Part shown: piece by piece, positions 43,588-50,700 of the stretch | How positions within the stretch are numbered: the first letter of the stretch is position 1 | Layout: every line of letters starts with the position of its first letter | DNA from: Acetobacter orleanensis | GTDB taxonomy: Bacteria; Pseudomonadota; Alphaproteobacteria; Acetobacterales; Acetobacteraceae | Direction of reading: 5' to 3' | Assembly (NCBI RefSeq): GCF_001581005.1 | Contig: NZ_LHZV01000065.1 | Coordinates: 62,001-126,000 of the forward strand | Length of the DNA: 64,000 nt | Made by a program: the position numbers and the translations under genes | Notes under the pieces: model-generated | Databases searched by the model: none | What the model was told of the DNA's origin: nothing | Seen by the model: only the letters and a program-made list of their open reading frames with translations

Positions 43588-44374
43588 CGGTGATGGTGAA
43601 TGTTGTCTGTTGCCGCAGGGCGGCCCCGTAGGGATTACTAAGGTCTCCGCTCTGGATGCGGCCGTATAGGGCGCGCATGTTCAGGGTGGGAGGATCAGCC
43701 GCTGGGTCTGGGATAAACAGGACATTGGTGCCACTGGCAGCCATGTAAGCAATCTGCTCCAGCACCGGGACGTCCGCCAGATCCAGAGATTCATGATCCA
43801 CCACAGCCTTGCGCCGCATCCAGCCGGGCGAGATAAACTCAGCCCCGGCCATGCCGGTATTGACCGTCTGCCCGGTGTCCATCCCGGTGGTGGATTTGGT
43901 GCTCATGTTGCGCACCGGCTGCCAGATCGGCCCGACATAGGCCAGAGAAATGGCGATGTAGCTTTCCGTAACCGTGCCGTTGGACGTGACAGAGATTTTC
44001 ACCGTATCCACCGTGATTGGGTTCGGGGCCACATGCACAAGTTGAGCTGGCCCCACACCACTCAGCGTGGCGAAACTGCCACCTGCCGAATAGACCTGAG
44101 CGCCGCCATTAGATGCCGTGATCTGCCATGTTGCCCCCTGCCCGAGATTAGATCGCCCCACAAAGAACGCTTGTATCTGCTGGGCTGCTGGCCACTGCGC
44201 CTGAAACCACGCTGTTTTATTGGTATCCCCCACGGACCAGAACGCCGCCGTGTTGTTGCCCTGATCCGTCGCCACCTGGCTGACGGCAAACTGCGGCAGG
44301 CCGTAATAGGAGGCAGAGCCTGTCAGGGATGCCCCCTTGAGCAGATTATTCAGCCCGAACGCACAGTTTGCCAT
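43577..44374 (-). CDS. Prophage tail-tip region protein, unknown function
   Basis: A 265-residue protein rich in Gly, Ser, Thr and aromatic residues, with beta-strand character (for example YIAISLAYVGPIWQPVRNMS and LVHVAPNPITVDTVKISVTS). No family recognised. It shares a base with the stop of the preceding 537-residue gene, so both are one translational unit; position near the end of the tail module suggests a tail-tip or fibre component. Confidence 0.65.
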   Translation of the reverse strand: MANCAFGLNNLLKGASLTGSASYYGLPQFAVSQVATDQGNNTAAFWSVGDTNKTAWFQAQWPAAQQIQAFFVGRSNLGQGATWQITASNGGAQVYSAGGSFATLSGVGPAQLVHVAPNPITVDTVKISVTSNGTVTESYIAISLAYVGPIWQPVRNMSTKSTTGMDTGQTVNTGMAGAEFISPGWMRRKAVVDHESLDLADVPVLEQIAYMAASGTNVLFIPDPAADPPTLNMRALYGRIQSGDLSNPYGAALRQQTTFTITERL

Positions 44375-45987
44375 TAGACCAGCACCGTAAAGGTGACTTC
44401 ACCCGCGCTGGACCCACGGTAAGACTCCCCCACAACCAGCCCGCCCGCTCCGGTCCGCAGGCCATCCACGTTTGCATAAAGAATCATGTTGGACCCAATT
44501 TTGAAATCCGCCAGCCGTGCGAAAGGCAGAGTGACGTGAAACAGCCGCCGGTTTGGCTGTGTCCAAAGCTGATTGATGACGTTAGCCACCACCTGCGCCG
44601 CATCTGAATTCTGAAAGGCAGTCAGCACATCCGGCGGGCTGACAACCTCCAGAGTTGGCGCATCCGTTCCCACCGTGACGGCTGAGCGCGCCGTGCCAAT
44701 GGACGGCACCGCCGCTTTCGGGCTGACATTGCTGCCCGTCAGCACGGTATAATTCCTTGCGTAGGTGCAGCGGCCGCACGTGAATGGCAGAGCAAGTTCC
44801 GAGGGCAGATCAGCCTGCCGGATATCAATCACCTCATCCGGACGCACAGCAAGAGTAACCCACAGGTTTGGCACCAGTGACAGGAAGGCCGGTGTGATCC
44901 CAATCAGCCGCAGGGTGCCATCCCGGTCATAGGTCAGCTTGCGCAGTGTGCCCTGCAACAGGGTGGTAACCATATCGGCGCCGGTGTAGCTGCTGCTGCC
45001 ATCCCAATAGGCTCCGGCATCACTCGGCACCGCATGGCCAGCCACCGCATCAAACGGGTCTGCCCAATTTGCCGCGATGGTAGAAGCTGGAATGCCGACG
45101 TCCTGCACCAGCACCTGCCGCAGCACATCATGCAGGCGGGAGACGTGCGTGCCATCCGGAAACAGCCCGGTGGCGCTGATCGTAATGGGATAGACCGGCG
45201 TGCCGCCCAACCGGACAAACGTGCCCCGGCTGCTTGCTTCCACCACGTAATGCCCGGCTGCAGGATCTGCGCTGGTGATATCCTGCACCATACCGCCGTA
45301 GGACCAGCTTCCAGCAGTTGACGTGCTTGACCACGCCCCCGGCACACCGCCTTCAAAGACTGTCAGATTGGGCATAGGTGTTCCGGAAACGTTGCCGATC
45401 TGCACCGGCGCGTCCGATATCTGATAGATCTGATTGACGGTATCAACACACACAGGCGTCATGCCTGTAGCGAATCCCCTTAGCCGCGGCTTTACCTTTC
45501 CGGAGAGGGTGGACGTTCCTTCCACCCCGCCTGTTCCAGCATAGATTTTCAGCGGCAGGGACCGCGTGAGGGCAGCAGGTGCCGAGAGTGTCAGCGTGCC
45601 CTGCGTGGCCCCGGTGCGCCATGCTGACGCACTGCCAGTAAACAGGGGCAGGCAATCAGAAAGCGCCGGGTCTATCCACCAGCCACGGGCAGCATCATAG
45701 GTGCGCAGGCCAGTACGGAACGCGATGTCTGCCGTGTGGTTCAGCACATTGCAGGAATCCGCCACGCCCGGTTCCAGATTGACGGTCAACTGCCCGAAGG
45801 TCTGGGTCAGACCGGTGCCGGACACGGTGATGTCCAGTTCCCGGTCCATGTCCGGACAGGCCGCCAGATACGGCGGATAAGGACAATGCGCCGCCGTATC
45901 CACAAAACCTGTGTCAGACAGAGTGGTGGTCGTGCGGGAAGCCACCGGCCCGAAAGCCAGTGACCCGATAAACATCCGCTGCTGCAT
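44374..45987 (-). CDS. Prophage tail-tip/structural protein, unknown function
   Basis: A 537-residue Thr/Gly/Ser-rich protein with many short beta strands. A Cys pair appears in FTCGRCTYARNYTVLTGS. The C-terminal part (QPNRRLFHVTLPFARLADFK) looks like tail-hub or baseplate-associated proteins of siphoviruses, but no specific family is recognised. It follows the regulatory cassette (45997-47743) and resumes the tail module interrupted by it. Overlaps the next gene by one base. Confidence 0.65.
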   Translation of the reverse strand: MQQRMFIGSLAFGPVASRTTTTLSDTGFVDTAAHCPYPPYLAACPDMDRELDITVSGTGLTQTFGQLTVNLEPGVADSCNVLNHTADIAFRTGLRTYDAARGWWIDPALSDCLPLFTGSASAWRTGATQGTLTLSAPAALTRSLPLKIYAGTGGVEGTSTLSGKVKPRLRGFATGMTPVCVDTVNQIYQISDAPVQIGNVSGTPMPNLTVFEGGVPGAWSSTSTAGSWSYGGMVQDITSADPAAGHYVVEASSRGTFVRLGGTPVYPITISATGLFPDGTHVSRLHDVLRQVLVQDVGIPASTIAANWADPFDAVAGHAVPSDAGAYWDGSSSYTGADMVTTLLQGTLRKLTYDRDGTLRLIGITPAFLSLVPNLWVTLAVRPDEVIDIRQADLPSELALPFTCGRCTYARNYTVLTGSNVSPKAAVPSIGTARSAVTVGTDAPTLEVVSPPDVLTAFQNSDAAQVVANVINQLWTQPNRRLFHVTLPFARLADFKIGSNMILYANVDGLRTGAGGLVVGESYRGSSAGEVTFTVLV

Positions 45988-45996
45988 TGCTTCACC

Positions 45997-46710
45997 TTAT
46001 GCTGCTTGCTTAAATTCCGGGAGGATACGCGCAAGTCTGGCAATGCCTTTTGTAGTTATGACAACTTGCGCACGTGGATGAATATGACCTTCACTGTCAC
46101 GCTGGTCATAATGTTTATAATCCACGTATCCTGCCTGAGTTTTGTCGGCATATCCAATCCATGGACCACTGCCGCCCTGACGGTAAATCCACTTCATTTC
46201 ATGTAGGAGTGCGATAAATTTGCGCTCAGGCCAGCCCAGTTCTTTTGCAGCCTGACGCAATGTCATCAGCCCGTCCATGCCTGCAATGCGATCATAGGCT
46301 TTTGCCTTGGGAGCCACGATGGCAAAGGCTTCACGAATGATGGCGTTGGCCTGCTCTGTTTGCTGCGTCACCAGCGCGTCAAAAACCCTAATGATCATGA
46401 GATGAAAGGCAGGGCTGATCCACATGGCGTAAGCGTAAATCAGTTCTTTGCAAGCATAGGTACCGGGAGAATTCCCGCCGGTCACAATAGATAATGGGCC
46501 ACTTCTCACATCTGAGAAGTGGGAGATTTCCGCCATTAAATCGCGTGTTGTATCTAGCCGCAGAAAGTTTGCGGGCTTTTTTGCGGCCTTTCCACCAGAT
46601 GCCTTATGGCAATCATTTAGACAATAACGGCCTTCCGCATCCTGACGTATGGCAACGCCCATGATGGCGACAGGGCTACCAAGGGGCGAAGTGTTTACAT
46701 GATTTTGCAT
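45997..46710 (-). CDS. KilA-N/antirepressor (ANT)-type phage regulator
   Basis: A 237-residue two-domain protein. Residues 1-115 have the KilA-N layout: EGRYCLNDCHKASGGKAAKK, DTTRDLMAEI, GTYACKELIYAYAMWISPAF. Residues 130-237 have the KilAC/ANT domain: GLMTLRQAAKELGWPERKFI, then WIYRQG, and AQVVITTKGIARLARILP. This pair is typical of phage antirepressors that inactivate the prophage repressor. Its start shares one base with the stop of the upstream Tat-signal gene; together with the RHH gene they form one leftward operon resembling P22 arc-ant. Confidence 0.88.
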   Translation of the reverse strand: MQNHVNTSPLGSPVAIMGVAIRQDAEGRYCLNDCHKASGGKAAKKPANFLRLDTTRDLMAEISHFSDVRSGPLSIVTGGNSPGTYACKELIYAYAMWISPAFHLMIIRVFDALVTQQTEQANAIIREAFAIVAPKAKAYDRIAGMDGLMTLRQAAKELGWPERKFIALLHEMKWIYRQGGSGPWIGYADKTQAGYVDYKHYDQRDSEGHIHPRAQVVITTKGIARLARILPEFKQAA

Positions 46711-47150
46711 CAGATCATTCTTTCGATATCGTCCATCAGGCCAAAGACAAGCTTCATTTCGGTTGCTTCACGGCTAGCCTGAAAATCATCAATGTAATCA
46801 GGTAAATAATCCTGTATTACCTGAATTTTCGCTTTGAGACCGGTCAGCGTATTTGCTTGGTGCGCCTCAATATTTTTCATTATTACCCACTGCTTTCCGA
46901 CCAGATTATCCATCTGTTCGTCTGTCCCGTCGTAGCCCAGAGCCGCTATTTCATTGGCTATGGCGAGATAGGCGGAGCAATGGCGTAGAAGAACTGCATC
47001 CGAGCCCGATTCCGCCTCAACCGGACGGGTTCCGGCCGCTAAAAGCGGAATAGTCGCAATTCCTGCGAGAAATTTGCGCCTTACTGTGTTATGGGTGCTC
47101 TCAGCCTGATGCACTGGATAAAATCCTTCCGCATTTGGTGGTACCGGCAT
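46710..47150 (-). CDS. Prophage protein with twin-arginine signal, unknown function
   Basis: A 146-residue protein from the ATG at 47150. Residues 22-42 read as a Tat signal: TVRRKFLAGIATIPLLAAG with Arg24-Arg25 and a hydrophobic core. The mature part is helical and acidic (LLRHCSAYLAIANEIAALGY, MDNLVGKQWVIMKNIEA). Its 5' part overlaps the RHH repressor gene in another frame by about 50 bases; a TTG at 47192 would lengthen it. Short proteins with an RR-x-FL start are frequent in alphaproteobacterial prophages; their role is unknown. Confidence 0.65.
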   Translation of the reverse strand: MPVPPNAEGFYPVHQAESTHNTVRRKFLAGIATIPLLAAGTRPVEAESGSDAVLLRHCSAYLAIANEIAALGYDGTDEQMDNLVGKQWVIMKNIEAHQANTLTGLKAKIQVIQDYLPDYIDDFQASREATEMKLVFGLMDDIERMI

Positions 47151-47322
47151 CAGGGGAACTGCCGCCAAGCTTGGCCCCTGATGCCATTTCAATCTCTTCT
47201 AAATCCCTCAGAATTCTTAGGACTTCTCCATTCATACTTCGGCCATTCTGAATGGCCCGCTGGTGAAGGTAGTCCCGGATTTTTTCTGGAATTCGCATTG
47301 TAAAGGTGCGCGTCTTGGCCAC
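47101..47322 (-). CDS. Arc/Mnt-like ribbon-helix-helix repressor
   Basis: A 73-residue DNA-binding protein. The RHH core is FTMRIPEKIRDYLHQRAIQN then GRSMNGEVLRILRDL, very like the first half of P22 Mnt (RMP..VR..L..RA..NGRSMNSEL). I start at the GTG at 47322, which has AGGAG five bases upstream; an in-frame TTG at 47343 is less suitable and would lie in the operator. It is the first gene of the leftward unit with the Tat-signal protein and the antirepressor, the place held by arc in P22. Confidence 0.8.
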   Translation of the reverse strand: MAKTRTFTMRIPEKIRDYLHQRAIQNGRSMNGEVLRILRDLEEIEMASGAKLGGSSPDAGTTKCGRILSSASG

Positions 47323-47334
47323 TTCTGCTCCTTG

Positions 47335-47408
47335 TGCGTTCAAAATGGATGCTGTGTTTATAGGATGCGTTCATTTTGAACGCAAGTGGAAAGTGTAGCC
47401 ATTTTGGG
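47335..47408. promoter_or_regulatory. Divergent operator region with inverted TGCGTTCAAAATG repeats
   Basis: TGCGTTCAAAATG occurs at 47335-47347 (plus) and exactly inverted at 47372-47384 (minus); the second copy lies in the palindrome GCGTTCATTTTGAACGC. A third, partial copy (CCCAAAATGG, minus) is at 47399-47408. Centres are about 30 bases apart, roughly three helical turns. They lie between the two divergent RHH genes and fit autoregulatory operators. Confidence 0.75.
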
Positions 47409-47422
47409 TTATCGCGATACTT

Positions 47423-47743
47423 ATGACCGACCAAAGAGCATCTCTGACGATTCGTATGCCGCGTGCGCTTCTTGATCGCCTTAAGGAAGCTGCCGATGCT
47501 CGCTCACATTCCATGAATGCCGAGATCGTACAGCGGCTAGAGGCTACTTTATTTGAGCCAGAAGAAGCAGCAGACGGCACCCTTCGTTTCACCGCACCTG
47601 ACGAGGTTATGGAGAAATTTCAGAAAGCCGTCTTTGCATTTGAAGGCTTTGAGAAACTTGCCAGCCAAATGGAAGAAAGTGCCGCGAAAATTCAAAAATA
47701 TATTGAAGAAAATGAGATAAAATCAAAGTATAACATTGAGTAA
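47423..47743 (+). CDS. Mnt-like ribbon-helix-helix repressor with C-terminal coiled coil
   Basis: A 106-residue protein and the only rightward gene inside the prophage part. The RHH core is LTIRMPRALLDRLKEAADAR then SHSMNAEIVQRLEATLF. The C-terminal half is a charged helix (FEGFEKLASQMEESAAKIQK) suited to tetramerisation, as in P22 Mnt. It ends six bases before the convergent end of the tape measure gene. Expected to be expressed in the lysogen and to silence the leftward arc-ant-like operon. Confidence 0.82.
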   Translation: MTDQRASLTIRMPRALLDRLKEAADARSHSMNAEIVQRLEATLFEPEEAADGTLRFTAPDEVMEKFQKAVFAFEGFEKLASQMEESAAKIQKYIEENEIKSKYNIE

Positions 47744-47749
47744 CTCCTA

Positions 47750-50700
47750 TCAGGCCGCAGCCTTGCTGTTCTGGAAACGGATTTCAGACTGAAGCTGCTG
47801 CACGGCTGCTTCGAGCCGCCGCAGGCTTCCATCCAGTGTTGTAGTCTGGTCCTCAGTAATCTTCCGCATGGCGTCCGCTGTCAGATCTCCCGTGCCGATT
47901 GAACCAAGATTTTGCAGCATGGTTACAATCTGCTGGTAGTCTGACGTGTAGCCAATTCCCCCGCCATTGAGCGCTTTGCTCAGGCTCAGAAATGTCTGCA
48001 TGTCATTCTGGATGGACCCCAGCGCGGTGCTGTTGCCACTCAGAGCCGCCTGATAGTCCGCATGCAGATTATCATTGGCAGCTGCATACTTGTCCGCAGC
48101 AGACAGAGGTGATGCATCCGACATGCTCAGGCCTTTTGCGTAATCCGTCAGACTGCCGAAGGTGGAGGCGAGAGACTGGTTTGCCTGATCCAGTATCTGC
48201 TGCTGCTTCTGCGCGGCCTCCTGCGCCGCCTCTGCCGCCTTGTCCGCATAGGTTTTCTGGATCTGCAACCGTTCGGCACCCTGTGTCTTTTCCAGATTGG
48301 ACAACTGCTGCTGATACGTCACGTTATCCGCATAGTTATCCCCCAGATAAGACCGCCATTCATCCTGAAGGGACTGGACAGCCTGCGCACCACTCACCTG
48401 CTGATTGAGCAGGTCAGCACCTTGCTGATCCCCTGTTGCGGCCATGTAACGCGCCGTCACCGACTGGTCTGACTGGCTCAGTTTGGTGTTTTCATTGGCG
48501 ATCATCATGCCCGCAATGGCGTTGCCCTTATCCAGCAGGTTCTGGGCATTAACACCGTAGGAGGCCGCCGTGTTCGCCGCATCCTGATATTTCTGCTTCA
48601 GGTCATCCACCTGCTGCATCAGGCTTTCAGAGCCAGCGGTTGTGACGTTCAAGAGCCCCGGCATGGTTGTGCCGAAAAACTCCTGAATGGCCTGAAATTT
48701 GCTTTGCAGATCATCCGTGCTGAGTGTCTTGCCGTCCAGCGTGGACAGGGCAGTGGCCATGTCTCCTGTGTAGCCATTGAAATGATCAACCGTCACATGG
48801 CTGGCATCATCAAACCGGCTGACGGACACCTTCATACCGTTCAGCGTATCCGCCAGCGTTTTCAGGCTTTCAATATCCTGCGTATAGGTGCTGACACTAT
48901 CGAAGGACGAGGGCATGAGCTGCTGCAAGGCCATGTTCAGCGTCTGGTCAGAACTGTTCAGCTTCACATCAGGCAGCAGGTCTTCCAGCGTAGTCTGGCT
49001 GGTTTTCTTGCCCTTTTTGTAATGCCCAACGGCCCCAAATGAGCCATCTGCCACGGTAATTCCGGACGCCCCTAGCACATCGTTAATGCTGGTAATGTCC
49101 TGCACCAGACCAGCCGTAACGTCATTATCAGACCGCTTGACCCGTGTGCCTCCGGTGGCGAGTTGTCCATTTTGCGCAATAACGTCCGTATAGGCGTAGT
49201 GGCTTTTGGCAAACAGCCCTTTGAAGACACTGTAAATCATCGTACCAATGCCCACTGCAGCGCCCGCGATGCCAGCGTAAGAGCCGATTGTGCCCACAGT
49301 ACTGCCCAGACTGCTGAAAATACCGCTTCCATCCGCAGCCTTGCCAGCAAACAGATTATCCAGAGCAGATGCCTGTTTGACGCCTGCCAATGCCATGACA
49401 TCCCCCGTAGGTGCCCAGCCGGAACCGGGCATTGCACTCTGGGTGACCTCATTACGGTAAGCCTGCTGCTGCCCGACGGACAGGCCGGACAGAGACCCCA
49501 GAACCCCCAGAGACGCACTGCCGGACGATCCGCTGCCAGAGATCAGGTTTGTTACGTCTGACAGCGTGGTGCGCGTGCCTCCATCGATGGAGTTGAGCAG
49601 CGGATTGATCAGCGCAAATTTGACCAGCAGAGACGCAATCTGCGTCTCCACACCCTTGAGCATGTTTTTGAACGACATGCCGCTTGACGTGCCCTGAAGG
49701 AATCCTTGCGTAATCCCGCTGCTCAGTTCGTCCGCCATACCGGAGATGCTGCCGGTTACGTCCTGCACGACCTGCTGCTGATGCTCGTATTCCGCAGAGG
49801 CCTGCGCGATCTGCGCTGTCAGATCAACATAGTCTTGAGCCTCCTGCGGCAGGATTGCACCATACTGCCGGTGCATCTGGATTTCTGCCTGCATGCGCGC
49901 CAGCATGACCTGCCGGGCCTGAGCGTTCATCCCCAGACTATTCGTCTCTGCCTGCACCATCGACAGGTTGTCCTGCAGCCCGGTGTTCTGCTGGATCTGC
50001 TGTGCTCGCTGCTGGGCATCGGTCAGGCTGTTGAGAGCCGTCACACGTTTATTGACGGCATCCGCAAACTGCTGGGAGTGCGGGTCAAAGTTTTCCAAGG
50101 CCTCATTGTAGGCCTGCTGATAGTTTGTGGCGTGCTGGATCTCCTGCGCGGAAGAGCCGGCCACAGATGCAATGGCCTGCTGAGCCTGTGACTGTCGCTG
50201 TACCGCCACCGTGCCATCGTCATATGCCGCCGCAAGCTGGCGCTGTTTTTCTTTCAGGGCATCAGTCAGGGCAGCCTGATCGACACCGGTGCCACGGGCC
50301 TGTGTGCCAAACTGAGCCACAACCTCGGCCATGCTCCGCCAGTAACCCGTCTGGGAGTTAAGACCTGCGTCCTGATCCTTGAGCCCCTGTGTAATCTGCT
50401 CCTGCGGGGTAAGGGTATTAGCCAGAGCGATGCGGGCGTTCGTGATGTGCTCTGCTGTTTCAGACCAGTCCTTTCCAGCTTTTTTCTGAGTATCCTCCAG
50501 CGCCTGCTGCTGCTGGATATAAGCCGCAATCTCTTTCCTGCTTTCTTCGACACTCCCTGTGCTGTAACCGCCGGCATCATTGGCGGCCCCGCCCGTCAGA
50601 GAGCGCTGGTCGTCAATAACGGCAGCAGATTTTGCATGATCATTCGCCGCACCTTCCGATTTTGGCGCAACATTGCTGTATGTCTGGTCCTGCCACTGCT

